Shown: positions 8,043 through 17,205 of the stretch, piece by piece
Numbering within the stretch: position 1 is the stretch's first letter
Layout of the letters: the number at the start of each line of letters is the position of its first letter
DNA from: Pseudomonas vancouverensis
Lineage (GTDB): Bacteria; Pseudomonadota; Gammaproteobacteria; Pseudomonadales; Pseudomonadaceae
Assembly: GCF_004348895.1 (NCBI RefSeq)
Contig: NZ_RRZK01000029.1
Location: forward strand, 62,001-126,000
Direction: 5' to 3'
Length of the DNA stretch: 64,000 nucleotides
Position numbers and translations under genes: made by a program
Notes under the pieces: generated by a model
Told to the model about the DNA's origin: nothing
Seen by the model: the letters and a program-made list of their open reading frames with translations, nothing else
Database searches by the model: none

Positions 8043-8321
8043 TCAGCCTTTACCGCCTTTGTTTGCGTTCTGGATGTCCTGGATGGTCTGGGTGGTCTCG
8101 GTAATGCATTTCTCCGTGCCCTGCTTGGTGTTCTCGGCCTGATAGGCCTTGGCTGTTTGAACACTGGCCTCAACCCGGGCCTGCATGTCGGTGCCCTGGA
8201 TTTGGGCCTTGGCATTGTTGAGGGTTTGCAGGTTGACCGCGCACAGATCTTCGGCGGCGAACGAGGCACTTGCCATCATCGAAGCAGTAACGAAAAGACC
8301 TAACAGTACAGAACGTTTCAT
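8043..8321 (-). CDS. Small exported protein of unknown function
   Basis: A 92-residue protein with a clear Sec signal peptide: MKR, a hydrophobic stretch, then a likely cleavage site at ASFA-AED near residue 23. The mature part is short, helical-looking, rich in Gln, Thr and Asn, with two cysteines (in LCAV and KCIT) that could form a disulfide in the periplasm. It stands alone between ssrA and dld. A good ribosome binding site (AAGGAG on the minus strand) precedes the ATG. I do not recognise the family. Confidence 0.75.
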   Translation of the reverse strand: MKRSVLLGLFVTASMMASASFAAEDLCAVNLQTLNNAKAQIQGTDMQARVEASVQTAKAYQAENTKQGTEKCITETTQTIQDIQNANKGGKG

Positions 8322-8381
8322 GGGTATCTCCTTGAACTGATGGGCCAGGGTTCGCTGACCGTCAGCACGGCTGCCGTAGTG

Positions 8382-8406
8382 GGAAGGCCCCGTTTGCGAG
8401 GGGCCT
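8382..8406 (-). terminator. Hairpin downstream of dld
   Basis: AAGGCCCC and GGGGCCTT form a stem around a GTTTGCGA loop, in the gap after the dld stop codon. No strong T-run follows on the minus strand, so this is a probable but not certain terminator for the lactate operon. Confidence 0.5.
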
Positions 8407-8448
8407 TGATCGATGGACTACAGCCAGCCGTCAGGGTTCTATTTTTCT

Positions 8449-11259
8449 TCAGATCACCCTGGCGCGAGTCACCCGGTCCACCAGGTAGACCAGGCCGTGA
8501 TAATCGATACCTCCATGCTGTGTCAGGCCGATTTCGCAGGTGCGGCTGGTGGATATCCCCTCATCACAGTGCTGCACCGCGTCCTTGAGTGAGCGCAGGG
8601 AATGCCTGTTCAGTTCAGGTGTGGTGAAGCCTTTGTCACCGGCAAAACCACAGCAATGAATGCCTTCGGGGATCACCACGTTCTTGCTGCACTTGCGCGC
8701 CAGGTCGATCAGCGCCTGGCTTTCGCCCAGATGCTGGGTACTGCAGGTCACGTGCACGGCAATCGGCGCGTCCTGGGGTGTGAACTCCAGGCGATCCATC
8801 AAGTGCGTGCGGATGAAACGCACCGGGTCGTACAGGTCCAGGCGTGTTTCGCCCAGGTCCTGAACCAGGCGCAGGGTGCAGGGGCTGGTGTCGCAATAGA
8901 TCGGGTCGAGGCCGCCACGGCTGGCGTGCAACAGGGCGCCGATCAGTTCCTGGCGCTTGTGTTCGGCCTGCTCGGCGTAGCCTTTGGAAGCGAAGGGTTG
9001 ACCGCAGCACAGGTTGTCGAGGTTGTCCGGATAGACCACTTGATAACCGGCCTTTTCCAGCAGGTTGCGGGTCTTGTCGTGCAGCGACATTTGCTCCTTG
9101 TCGCCCGCCGCTGGGCCCATGGCGCGTGACACGCAGGCGGCCAGGTAGACCACGCGCGGGCGGGCGTCCGTCACCGCCGGGCTGAAGCGAATGGCGCGTT
9201 CCGGCTGCGGCATGGCGTTGGTCCATAGCGGTACCTGGCCTTTGGACACTCGGGTCAGTGACGCCGAGAGCTTCGCCAGCCGCGGCGCGCCCAACAGCAT
9301 GCGTGCACCGTTGGCCACGTGCAGCGTGAAGCGAGCCCCTTGCAGCGCCGTGGCGAAATGTCCTTCAAGCCAGGAAGCGGTTTTCCCATGCGTTGCCTTA
9401 CGGCTGCGCAGTTTTTTCACCAGCTCGCCAGTATTGATGCCTACAGGGCAGCGTTGCGCGCACAGGCCGGTGGCGGCGCAGGTGTCGATGCCTTGATAGT
9501 CGTAGGCGGCTTCGAGTTCGGAGGTGTCGATGCCCGCACGTTTTTTCGCCTGGATGTCGCGCCAGATCACGATGCGCTGGCGCGGGCTCAAGGTCAGGCC
9601 TTTCGACGGGCAAACCGGTTCGCAGAAACCGCACTCGATGCACTTATCCACAATCTCGTCGGCGGCCGGCAGCGGTTTCAAGTGCTTGAGATGGATCTGC
9701 GGATCTTCGCTGAGCACCACGTCCGGATTGAGAATGCCATTGGGATCGAGCAGGCGTTTGAGCTGCCACATCAACTGGTAGGCGTCGCTGCCCCATTCCA
9801 GTTCGACGAAGGGCGCCATGTTGCGCCCGGTGCCGTGTTCGGCCTTCAGCGAGCCGCCGAACTCCACCGCGACGAGTTGCGCCACGTCGTCCATGAACGC
9901 CTGGTAACGGGCGACTTCTTCTGCGCTGTTGAAGCCTTGGGTGAAGACAAAGTGCAGGTTGCCTTCCAGGGCGTGGCCAAAAAGAATCGCTTCGTCGTAG
10001 TGATGTTTGTCGAACAGCTCGATCAGGCGATTCACGCCGATCGCCAGTTGTTCCACCGGGAAAGTGACGTCTTCGATGATCACCGTGGTGCCGGTTTTGC
10101 GTACGGCGCCAACGGCGGGGAAGGTGTCCTTGCGGATTGCCCAAAGCCGGGCGTTTTCCAGTGGGTCTTCGGTGAAATCGACCTGTTTTTCCACGGCAAA
10201 CGAGTTCAGCGACGCCATGATCTGCGCCAGTTGTTCGTGAAGCAACGTGAACGAGGCGGCGCGGGATTCGATCAGCAACGCGCAGGCATTGTTCGACAGA
10301 TGCTGTACGAAATCCGGCATGCCGGGTTTGTTCTGCACTGAGCGCAGGCTACGTCGATCCAGCAGTTCAACGGCCGAAACCGGTTGGTTTTTCAACACGG
10401 TGACCGCGTTGCAGCAGGTCTCGACATCCGGGAACACGATCAACGCCGAGGCTTTGTTCGGATGGTCGATCACCGTGTCGTAGGTGACCGCGCTGATGAA
10501 GCCGAGGGTGCCTTCGGAGCCGACCAGCAAGTGGCTCAAGATATCCACAGGCTCGTCGAAATCCACCAGGGCGTTGAGCGACAGGCCGGTGGTATTTTTC
10601 AGACGATACTTGTGGCGAATTTTTGCAGCCAGTTCGGCGTTTGCCCGGGTCTCGCGGCCCAAGGTTGCCAAGCGTTCGAGCAGTGGCGCGTGGCTCTGCC
10701 GGAACGCTGCGACGCTGGCGGCGTCTTCGGTGTCGAGACGGCTGCCATCGGCCAGTACCAGACGGATACCGGCCAGGGTGTGGTAGGTGTTTTGCGCGGT
10801 GCCGCAGCACATGCCGCTGGCATTGTTGGCGACGATGCCGCCGATCTTGCAGGCATTGATCGACGCCGGATCCGGGCCGATCTTGCGCCCGAACGGTGCC
10901 AGCCAAGCGTTGGCCTGGGCGCCGATCACCCCCGGTTGCAGGCGGATTTGCGTGCCTTGGTCGCGGATCTCCCGACCGTTCCAGTTATCCCCCAGCACGA
11001 TCAGCACCGAGTCACTGATGGCCTGGCCGGACAGGCTGGTGCCGGCGGCGCGGAAGGTCACCGGCACGCGATCTCGTTGCGCCAGTTTCAGCAGTGTGAC
11101 GACTTCGTCTTCTGACTCGACGCGGATCACCAGCTGCGGAATCAGCCGATAGAAACTGGCGTCGGTGCCAAAGGCCAGGGTCGACAGCGGGTCGTCAAAA
11201 CGCCGTTCTTGAGGAATCAGTTGCTGCGCATCACGCAGGAAAGCCGCCGGTAGACTCAT
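8449..11259 (-). CDS. dld: D-lactate dehydrogenase, FAD- and Fe-S-binding (Dld-II type)
   Basis: A 936-residue membrane-associated oxidoreductase that very likely oxidises D-lactate to pyruvate. The order is an FAD_binding_4 domain (about 40-180, with FRAAGTSLSGQA), an FAD-oxidase C-terminal domain (to about 515, with HGTGRNMAPFVE), a ferredoxin-like part with two cysteine clusters (C540 to C550 and C594 to C604), and a C-terminal domain with two CCG boxes (CCGQPFASKGY, CCGFAGDKGF). The long fused form is typical of pseudomonads. Its ATG overlaps the lutC stop (ATGA), so it is the last gene of the lldP-lutABC-dld operon. D-lactate rather than another 2-hydroxyacid is inferred from context. 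Confidence 0.9.
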   Translation of the reverse strand: MSLPAAFLRDAQQLIPQERRFDDPLSTLAFGTDASFYRLIPQLVIRVESEDEVVTLLKLAQRDRVPVTFRAAGTSLSGQAISDSVLIVLGDNWNGREIRDQGTQIRLQPGVIGAQANAWLAPFGRKIGPDPASINACKIGGIVANNASGMCCGTAQNTYHTLAGIRLVLADGSRLDTEDAASVAAFRQSHAPLLERLATLGRETRANAELAAKIRHKYRLKNTTGLSLNALVDFDEPVDILSHLLVGSEGTLGFISAVTYDTVIDHPNKASALIVFPDVETCCNAVTVLKNQPVSAVELLDRRSLRSVQNKPGMPDFVQHLSNNACALLIESRAASFTLLHEQLAQIMASLNSFAVEKQVDFTEDPLENARLWAIRKDTFPAVGAVRKTGTTVIIEDVTFPVEQLAIGVNRLIELFDKHHYDEAILFGHALEGNLHFVFTQGFNSAEEVARYQAFMDDVAQLVAVEFGGSLKAEHGTGRNMAPFVELEWGSDAYQLMWQLKRLLDPNGILNPDVVLSEDPQIHLKHLKPLPAADEIVDKCIECGFCEPVCPSKGLTLSPRQRIVIWRDIQAKKRAGIDTSELEAAYDYQGIDTCAATGLCAQRCPVGINTGELVKKLRSRKATHGKTASWLEGHFATALQGARFTLHVANGARMLLGAPRLAKLSASLTRVSKGQVPLWTNAMPQPERAIRFSPAVTDARPRVVYLAACVSRAMGPAAGDKEQMSLHDKTRNLLEKAGYQVVYPDNLDNLCCGQPFASKGYAEQAEHKRQELIGALLHASRGGLDPIYCDTSPCTLRLVQDLGETRLDLYDPVRFIRTHLMDRLEFTPQDAPIAVHVTCSTQHLGESQALIDLARKCSKNVVIPEGIHCCGFAGDKGFTTPELNRHSLRSLKDAVQHCDEGISTSRTCEIGLTQHGGIDYHGLVYLVDRVTRARVI

Positions 11260-11927
11260 TGGTCCTCCAGGATCAACACCACCAGGTCTTTCGGACCATG
11301 GGCGCCGTACGCCAGGACCTGCTCGATGTCAGCAGTTTTCGAGGGACCGGACACCAGCAGCGCATTGGTCGGCATGCCTTGCGCCCATTCAAACTCTTGC
11401 TGCACTTGATAGAAGTTGTCGCGGATTTCGCTGGCCTTGAGCAACGCGAAATGCACCAGCGGGGCCAGGCTCATCAAGCGCGGTTCTTCACGGGTCGGCC
11501 AGAGAATCAGGCTGCCGGTGGCCGCAATGGCACCGAGGGTGCCAGTGAGGCTGGCCGGGGTGTCATTGAACAGTTCGGCTTTCCACTCTTCCACCGGGCG
11601 GTCGTAGGATTTGAGTGCCGGCAACCCGGGGTTTGTCGCCCAGTGCTGTGTGACACGTTGACCGTGAGCTGTGGTCGGCGCTATCAGCAAGCTTGGCAGT
11701 TGCCGCTCCTTGAGCAATTGCGCGAGCAGTGCTGGCCAGTCGTCAGCGGTGCTCAGATGGATTTCGGTGTGCACCGCTTCCATCAGCTTGCGCAGTTGCG
11801 GGATGCGTTGTTCCGCGCTGTAGGTGTAAGGCTGCGTCACCAGGTCGACATCGAAGTTGTCAGCTACAGGCGTGGTACCTGTCAGACTTTTGCGCAGTTT
11901 GGCGAGGATGTTTTGCTTGGCGCTCAT
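11256..11927 (-). CDS. lutC: Lactate utilization protein C (LutC/YkgG family)
   Basis: A 223-residue LUD-domain protein, the third subunit of the LutABC L-lactate-oxidising complex. Family-like stretches include GAIAATGSLILWPT and the C-terminal VLAYGAHGPKDLVVLILEDQ. The ATG at 11927 overlaps the lutB stop codon by one base (TGATG), and the stop overlaps the dld ATG, so lutB, lutC and dld are translationally coupled. A TTG at 11930 is also in frame but less likely. The subunit has no cluster-binding cysteine sets of its own. Confidence 0.9.
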   Translation of the reverse strand: MSAKQNILAKLRKSLTGTTPVADNFDVDLVTQPYTYSAEQRIPQLRKLMEAVHTEIHLSTADDWPALLAQLLKERQLPSLLIAPTTAHGQRVTQHWATNPGLPALKSYDRPVEEWKAELFNDTPASLTGTLGAIAATGSLILWPTREEPRLMSLAPLVHFALLKASEIRDNFYQVQQEFEWAQGMPTNALLVSGPSKTADIEQVLAYGAHGPKDLVVLILEDQ

Positions 11928-13381
11928 CAACGGTCTCCCTGTTTGGCCAGATGCTCGCGAGCCATGTCATGCAATGAGCGGGCGGCGGGTTTCGGCGCGC
12001 TGTGGTTTTGCGTCCACGGGCCGACATTGTTCGGTGTGAGCGCGCGCAGGCGTGTGGCGAAGAAGCCGAACAGGCGATACAGGGTCGGCGAGCTGTTGAG
12101 CCTGGCCCAGGCGTTCCAGATGAAGCGCTCCTTGCGTGAGTATTTGCTGCCCTGACCACGCATCACCGGGTTAGGGCTGTCCGGCGCCTTGACGTTTTCC
12201 TCGCGCAGGCGGCGCAACAGTGACGGGATCGGAATTTTCACCGGACACACTTCACCGCAGGCACCACAGAGTGACGATGCGCTCGGGTGGTCCGGGACCT
12301 TGGCCAGGCCGACCATGTGCGGCGTGACGATTTTTCCGATAGGCCCGGGGTAAACCTCCCCATAGGCATGGCCGCCGATTCGTGTGTAGACCGGGCAGTG
12401 ATTCATGCAGGCGCCGCAGCGAATGCAGTTCAGGGTCTGGCGCAACTCGCTGTCGGCGAAGGCCTGGCTGCGACCGTTGTCGAGCAGGACCAGGTGAACT
12501 TCCTGCGGGCCGTCGAGCTCATGTTCCTTGCGCGGGCCGGAAATCATGTTGACGTAGGTGGTGATGGGAATGCCCAGGGCCGAGCGGGTCAGCAGCGACA
12601 GCAGGGGCACCACATCGCGCAGGTTTTCCACGACTTTTTCAATACCGGTGACGGCGATGTGCACCGGTGGCACGGTGGTGGTCATGCGGCCGTTGCCTTC
12701 GTTCTCCACCAGCAGCAGGGTGCCGGTTTCGGCCACGGCGAAGTTGACGCCGGAAACGCCGATGTCCGCTTCGAAGAATTTCTGCCGCAAGACCTTGCGA
12801 CCGATCTGAATAAGCTGGTCAACGTCCTTGGTGTATTCCACGCCAAGTTTGTCGTGGAACAAGGACGCGACCTGACCGGCATTCTTGTGGATCGCCGGCA
12901 TGATTATGTGTGAAGGCTTCTCGTGGTCGAGCTGGACGATGTACTCGCCCATGTCCGATTCCAGGCATTCAATGCCCCGATCAGCGAGGAAATGGTTCAT
13001 CTCCATTTCTTCGCTGACCATCGATTTGCCCTTGATCACTTGCCGCCCCTCGTGAGCGCGGATGATCGAAAGGACGATGCCATTGGCCTCGTCCACCGTT
13101 TCCGCCCAGTGCACTGTCACACCGTTGCGGGTCAGGTTCTGTTCAAGTTGCTCGAGCAGCTCGGGCAGCTTGGATAACGCACGGGCGCGGACGGCATTGC
13201 CCAGCGCACGCAAATGTTCTCGTTCGTGGGCGTCGCTGAAAGCCGCCGCCCGCTTGGTCATCAGTGAATCCATCGCCTTGCGAAAGTTGTTTCGCAATTG
13301 CGCATCACCCAATGCCTCGTGAGCACGGGTGCGGAAATCTTCTTCCACGGCAACCGTAGGAATAATCGCGGAAGTGCTCAT
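11927..13381 (-). CDS. lutB: Lactate utilization iron-sulfur protein B
   Basis: A 484-residue iron-sulfur subunit of the LutABC complex that converts L-lactate to pyruvate. It has an N-terminal LUD domain (about 70-300, with VKGKSMVSEEM-type sequence and AETGTLLLVENEGNGR) and a C-terminal ferredoxin part with two cysteine sets, C319-x2-C-x2-C-x3-C329 and C372-x2-C-x3-C379. A long in-frame extension upstream of the start is a shadow within lutA; the ATG at 13381 forms an ATGA overlap with the lutA stop and gives the usual family length. Confidence 0.95.
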   Translation of the reverse strand: MSTSAIIPTVAVEEDFRTRAHEALGDAQLRNNFRKAMDSLMTKRAAAFSDAHEREHLRALGNAVRARALSKLPELLEQLEQNLTRNGVTVHWAETVDEANGIVLSIIRAHEGRQVIKGKSMVSEEMEMNHFLADRGIECLESDMGEYIVQLDHEKPSHIIMPAIHKNAGQVASLFHDKLGVEYTKDVDQLIQIGRKVLRQKFFEADIGVSGVNFAVAETGTLLLVENEGNGRMTTTVPPVHIAVTGIEKVVENLRDVVPLLSLLTRSALGIPITTYVNMISGPRKEHELDGPQEVHLVLLDNGRSQAFADSELRQTLNCIRCGACMNHCPVYTRIGGHAYGEVYPGPIGKIVTPHMVGLAKVPDHPSASSLCGACGEVCPVKIPIPSLLRRLREENVKAPDSPNPVMRGQGSKYSRKERFIWNAWARLNSSPTLYRLFGFFATRLRALTPNNVGPWTQNHSAPKPAARSLHDMAREHLAKQGDR

Positions 13382-14202
13382 TGGCCACCTCCGGTACGCT
13401 GCCAGAGGAAACTGGCCAGATGCTGACCGCGCAACGCCTCTTGCTGTTTTTCCAGCGAGCCGTTGATGTTCATCAGGCAGCCGCAGTCGGCACTCAGCAC
13501 CTTGTGTGCGCCGGATTCCTTCAGCGCTCGGGTCTTGTCCGCCACCATCGCGCCTGAAATGTCCGGCATACGGACGCTGAATGTCCCACCAAAGCCACAG
13601 CACTCGCTTTCGTGGTCGTGGTTGACCCGTTCCACGTTGCTCAACTGCGCCAACAACTCGCGGCCATGCAAGTGGGTGTTCATTTCCCGGCGTGCCGAGC
13701 ACGAGGTGTGCAGCGCCACCTTCACCGGCTCGCCATTGTCCTTGAGCTGCACCTTGCAGACAAACAACAGGAACTCGGCCAGTTCATAGGTTCGGGCGGC
13801 GAGCGCCTGGACCTGCTTCAACGTTTGCGGCTCATCCTTGAACAGGTCGGCGTAGTGTTCACGCAACATGCCTGCGCAAGAGCCCGAAGGCACCACCACC
13901 GGGAAGTCTCCGGCGAACAGCGCCAGTTGCGAGCGGGCGACGGTCCGCGCCTGCTCGGTGTAACCCGAGGTGTAGGCCGGTTGCCCGCAGCAGCTTTGAC
14001 CTTGCGGGAATTCGACGCGAATGCCTTCGCGCTCCAGCAGGTGAATCGCGTCCATGCCCGCTTCCGGGTAGAACAGATCGACCACGCAGGTCCCGAACAG
14101 GTACACCCGTTGCGGTTTTTCGCTGGGGTATTGCCGAGGCTCGGGCAGTGGCGGGGCGACTCGGGTCGCATTCGGCACGGCGTTGTAAAAAAGCTCGCTC
14201 AT
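13378..14202 (-). CDS. lutA: Lactate utilization protein A (Fe-S oxidoreductase)
   Basis: A 274-residue LutA/YkgE-type subunit made of two CCG domains: CCGQPAYTSGY near residue 80 and CCGFGGTFSVRM near 205, plus an early VYLFGTCVVDLF. These cysteine-rich boxes bind Fe-S clusters. The ATG at 14202 has GGAG 9 bases before it; the longer frame upstream lacks a ribosome binding site. It is the first enzyme gene of the cluster, after lldP, with a 151-base gap, and overlaps lutB. Confidence 0.95.
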   Translation of the reverse strand: MSELFYNAVPNATRVAPPLPEPRQYPSEKPQRVYLFGTCVVDLFYPEAGMDAIHLLEREGIRVEFPQGQSCCGQPAYTSGYTEQARTVARSQLALFAGDFPVVVPSGSCAGMLREHYADLFKDEPQTLKQVQALAARTYELAEFLLFVCKVQLKDNGEPVKVALHTSCSARREMNTHLHGRELLAQLSNVERVNHDHESECCGFGGTFSVRMPDISGAMVADKTRALKESGAHKVLSADCGCLMNINGSLEKQQEALRGQHLASFLWQRTGGGQ

Positions 14203-14353
14203 CAGGCGTGTCTCCGGGTGGTCCCGGTTATTCGTCTGTAGAGGCCGCTGAATATAGACAGGCAAGCTTTCAGCAGCCTTACAGACCGGGGTGTGAATTG
14301 CAGACGCCGGAGGCGTGGCCCGGCGTCGGTTTTTTCTCTGTCGCCTGTGGTCC
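14203..14353. other. lldP-lutA intercistronic region with hairpin
   Basis: GACGCCGG (from 14300) faces CCGGCGTC, followed on the plus strand by a T-run. The operon runs on the minus strand, where this structure has no T-run, so it is more likely an mRNA stability or processing hairpin than a terminator for lldP. Confidence 0.35.
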
Positions 14354-16048
14354 TTAGTGCACCAGCATGCCAGTGAACCAGTAGGCTTGGGCCAGGGTGA
14401 TCAGACCAACGATCGTTGCAAAGAATAGGCTGTGCTTGAGGGTGAAGCGGAACAGATCCGATTCCTTGCCCACCAGGCCGGTCGCGGCGCAGGCCACGGC
14501 GATCGATTGTGGCGAGATCATCTTGCCGGTCACGCCACCGCTGGTGTTCGCCGCCACCAACAAGGTGTCGTTGACACCGATCTGGTGCGCGGTGGTCGCC
14601 TGCAGTGAACTGAACAGTGCGTTGGACGAAGTGTCGGAGCCGGTCAGGAACACACCCAGCCAGCCGAGGAACGGCGAGAAGAACGGAAATGCCGCACCCG
14701 TCGCCGCCAGCACCAGGGCCATGGTCGAAGACATGCCCGAGTAGTTGGTGACAAAGGCGAAGGCCAGCACCATGCCGATGGACAGGATCGGCCAGCGCAG
14801 CTCGTAGAAGGTCTCTTTTAAAGTGGTCAGACCAGTTCTAAAGTTGATCTTCAGGACCAGCATCGAAATCAGCGCGGAGAAGAAGATCGCCGTACCGGTC
14901 GCGGAAATCGGATCAAGCTTGAACACCGCCGGGATGGCTGTTGGCGTGGCCACGATGGGCGCAGTCTTGATCACCAGTTGGTCAAGGTGCGGAATGGCGA
15001 AGTTGAACACGAAGCTGTACATCGAACCGCCGGCGGCAAACATCGCCTTGAACGGCTTCAGGGTCCAGATCGTGACCAGCACGGTGAGGATCAGGAACGG
15101 CGACCAGGCTTTGAAAATTTCACCGAGGCTGTAAGGCGACGCGACCGTCGTGCGCTTCTGGCCGAAACCACCGGCACTGGCAGTGACCACGGAGGCGGAT
15201 ACCGCGCCGGCAATGTGCTGGCCGGCGGCGCGTTTCGGCTGCCAGACTTTGAGGAACAGGGTCAGTGCGATCAGGCTGGCCAGGGCCGAGGTGATGTCCG
15301 GCAGTTCCGGGCCAATGAAGTTCGAGGTGAAGTACTGAGTCACGGCGAAGCTTGCGCCAGCCACCAGTGCGGCCGGCCAGGTTTCGCGCACGCCGCGCAT
15401 GCCGTCCATCATGAACACCAGCCAGAACGGCACGAACATCGACAGCAGCGGCAATTGACGACCCGTCATGGCGCCGATCTTGAAAGCGTCGATGCCGGTC
15501 ACTTGCCCGGCGACAATGATCGGGATGCCCAGGGCGCCAAAGGCCACCGGCGCGGTGTTGGCGATCAGGCACAAGCCGGCCGCGTACAGCGGGTTGAAGC
15601 CCAGGCCCACCAGCAGCGCAGCAGTAATCGCGACCGGTGCACCGAAGCCGGCGGCGCCTTCAAGGAACGCACCGAAGCAGAAACCGATCAGCAGGACTTG
15701 CAGGCGCTGGTCGTCGGTAATCGACAGCACCGAGCTGCGAATCACCTCGAACTGACCGCTCTTGACCGTGAGTTTGTAGAGGAACACGGCCGCGACAATG
15801 ATCCAGGCAATCGGCCACAAACCGTAGGCAAAGCCATAACCGGCGGCAGCGAACGCCATGTCGACGGGCATCTGGAAGGCGAAGATCGCCACGAGGATCG
15901 ACAAGGCCAGGGTGATGCTGCCGGCCACATGCCCCTTGAGGCGGAACACGGCCAGTGCCAGGAAGAAAAACACGATGGGGATGACGGCCGCGAGTGCGGA
16001 CAAGCCGAGGCTGCCGAGCGGAGTGTAGAGCTGTTGCCAGGTTTGCAT
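14354..16048 (-). CDS. lldP: L-lactate permease
   Basis: A 564-residue inner-membrane lactate transporter of the LctP family. The protein is almost wholly hydrophobic with a dozen or more membrane segments. Family stretches include GFGAPVAITAALLVGLGFNPLYAAGLCLIANTAPV-type sequence around residue 140-170 and a C-terminal VLAATGAAFPFFSPFLGWLGVFLTGSDTSSNALF-type region. It takes up L-lactate and probably D-lactate and glycolate. It is the first gene of the lactate operon, and a FadR-type palindrome lies 50 bases before its start. Confidence 0.95.
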   Translation of the reverse strand: MQTWQQLYTPLGSLGLSALAAVIPIVFFFLALAVFRLKGHVAGSITLALSILVAIFAFQMPVDMAFAAAGYGFAYGLWPIAWIIVAAVFLYKLTVKSGQFEVIRSSVLSITDDQRLQVLLIGFCFGAFLEGAAGFGAPVAITAALLVGLGFNPLYAAGLCLIANTAPVAFGALGIPIIVAGQVTGIDAFKIGAMTGRQLPLLSMFVPFWLVFMMDGMRGVRETWPAALVAGASFAVTQYFTSNFIGPELPDITSALASLIALTLFLKVWQPKRAAGQHIAGAVSASVVTASAGGFGQKRTTVASPYSLGEIFKAWSPFLILTVLVTIWTLKPFKAMFAAGGSMYSFVFNFAIPHLDQLVIKTAPIVATPTAIPAVFKLDPISATGTAIFFSALISMLVLKINFRTGLTTLKETFYELRWPILSIGMVLAFAFVTNYSGMSSTMALVLAATGAAFPFFSPFLGWLGVFLTGSDTSSNALFSSLQATTAHQIGVNDTLLVAANTSGGVTGKMISPQSIAVACAATGLVGKESDLFRFTLKHSLFFATIVGLITLAQAYWFTGMLVH

Positions 16049-16097
16049 ATGGGGTGGCCCCTAATTGTTGTTGGTCAGGCACTGAGCGTTCTTGGAT

Positions 16098-16114
16098 AAT
16101 TGGTAAGACCAATT
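16098..16114. promoter_or_regulatory. LldR operator
   Basis: A perfect 17-bp palindrome, AATTGGT-AAG-ACCAATT, between the divergent lldR and lldP. It matches the TGGT-N3-ACCA pattern bound by FadR/LldR/PdhR-type regulators. By position it would repress lldP transcription in the absence of lactate. Confidence 0.85.
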
Positions 16115-16307
16115 TACAATCGCTGTTCGCTAGGGTAAAAGCCTTGTAGGCGGTGTGTCAATTTGCCGCCCTAAAACTTTTGTCGAATGAGTCGTGCGCA
16201 GGCTGTCTGGCGGATAGGGGCGAATGCATCAAAGGCAGATGCTGGCGCGGCGCCAATAGGCCAGAATAGAGCCCCGGCGAGCCGTCGGATCGTGGAGTGA
16301 TTGAGTT

Positions 16308-17075
16308 ATGGGGTTTGATCAGATTCGTCAGCGCCGTTTGTCTGACGATATTGTCGAGCAGCTTGAGGGCATGATCCTTGAGGGCACGCTGAAGGCGGGT
16401 GAGCGCTTGCCCGCCGAGCGTGCGCTGGCCGAGCAATTTGGCGTGTCGCGCCCTTCGTTGCGCGAGGCCATTCAGAAGCTGGTCGCCAAAGGCTTGCTGG
16501 TCAGTCGTCAGGGCGGCGGCAATTATGTGGTGGAGTCGCTGGGGACGACCTTCAGTGATCCCCTGCTGCACTTGCTGGAAAGCAACCCGGAAGCGCAGCG
16601 CGATCTGTTGGAGTTTCGCCATACGCTTGAGGCGTCCTGCGCTTACTACGCAGCGCTGCGTGCTACGGACGTCGATCGTGAGCGCTTGTCGGCCGCTTTC
16701 AATGAGCTGCAGGACTGCTACTCACGTCACGACGAAGTGAGTCGGGCTGAAGAAGGCGCCGCGGATGCCAAATTCCATCTGGCGATTGCCGAGGCCAGCC
16801 ATAACGCGGTGCTGTTGCACACCATTCGTGGGCTGTTCGATCTGCTCAAGCGTAACGTGGTGACCAACATCGGCGGCATGTACAAGCAGCGCACGGAAAC
16901 TCGCGACATGCTGATCACGCAGCATCGGGAGTTGTATCAGGCGATTATCGAAGGTCGAGCGGAGCAGGCGCGGGAAGTCTCCAGTCGACACATTCTGTAT
17001 GTGCAGGAAGTGCTGGAGGAGGTGCGTCAGGAAGTGCAGCGCGTGGCTCGGGCGGAGCGGCGCAAAGGGATGTAG
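16308..17075 (+). CDS. lldR: FadR/GntR-family lactate-responsive regulator
   Basis: A 255-residue repressor. The N-terminal winged helix shows LSDDIVEQLEGMILEGTLKAG, then RLPAERALAEQFGVSRPSLREAIQKL-type recognition helix sequence (about 10-65). The C-terminal FCD ligand-binding domain includes the family's metal-binding residues: FHLAIAEASHN near 155-165 and histidines in ITQHRELYQAI and SSRHILYV. It is divergent from lldP-lutABC-dld, with a fitting operator between them. It is known in relatives as LldR and senses lactate. Confidence 0.92.
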   Translation: MGFDQIRQRRLSDDIVEQLEGMILEGTLKAGERLPAERALAEQFGVSRPSLREAIQKLVAKGLLVSRQGGGNYVVESLGTTFSDPLLHLLESNPEAQRDLLEFRHTLEASCAYYAALRATDVDRERLSAAFNELQDCYSRHDEVSRAEEGAADAKFHLAIAEASHNAVLLHTIRGLFDLLKRNVVTNIGGMYKQRTETRDMLITQHRELYQAIIEGRAEQAREVSSRHILYVQEVLEEVRQEVQRVARAERRKGM

Positions 17076-17104
17076 TCAATTGCATTTGCAAGGTTTTGGC
17101 GATC

Positions 17105-17185
17105 GCCATCGCGAGCAAGCGCGCTCCCACATTTGTTTTGTGTCGTTCACAAATCCACTGCGGGAGCGAGCCTGCTCGCAATAGC
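17105..17185. repeat. REP palindrome pair (BIME/REPIN-like)
   Basis: TCGCGAGCAAGCGCGCTCCCAC-type sequence near 17108-17129 and its inverted counterpart CGGGAGCGAGCCTGCTCGCAAT near 17160-17182 flank a short spacer between the convergent lldR and smpB. This is the common Pseudomonas REP core arranged as an inverted pair. Confidence 0.8.
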
Positions 17186-17205
17186 AACCCCAGGCAAAAA
17201 AAGAA

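Noticed and set aside
13382..13702. In-frame extension of lutB into lutA
   Set aside because: Family alignment, ATGA overlap at 13381 and ordinary length favour the shorter start.
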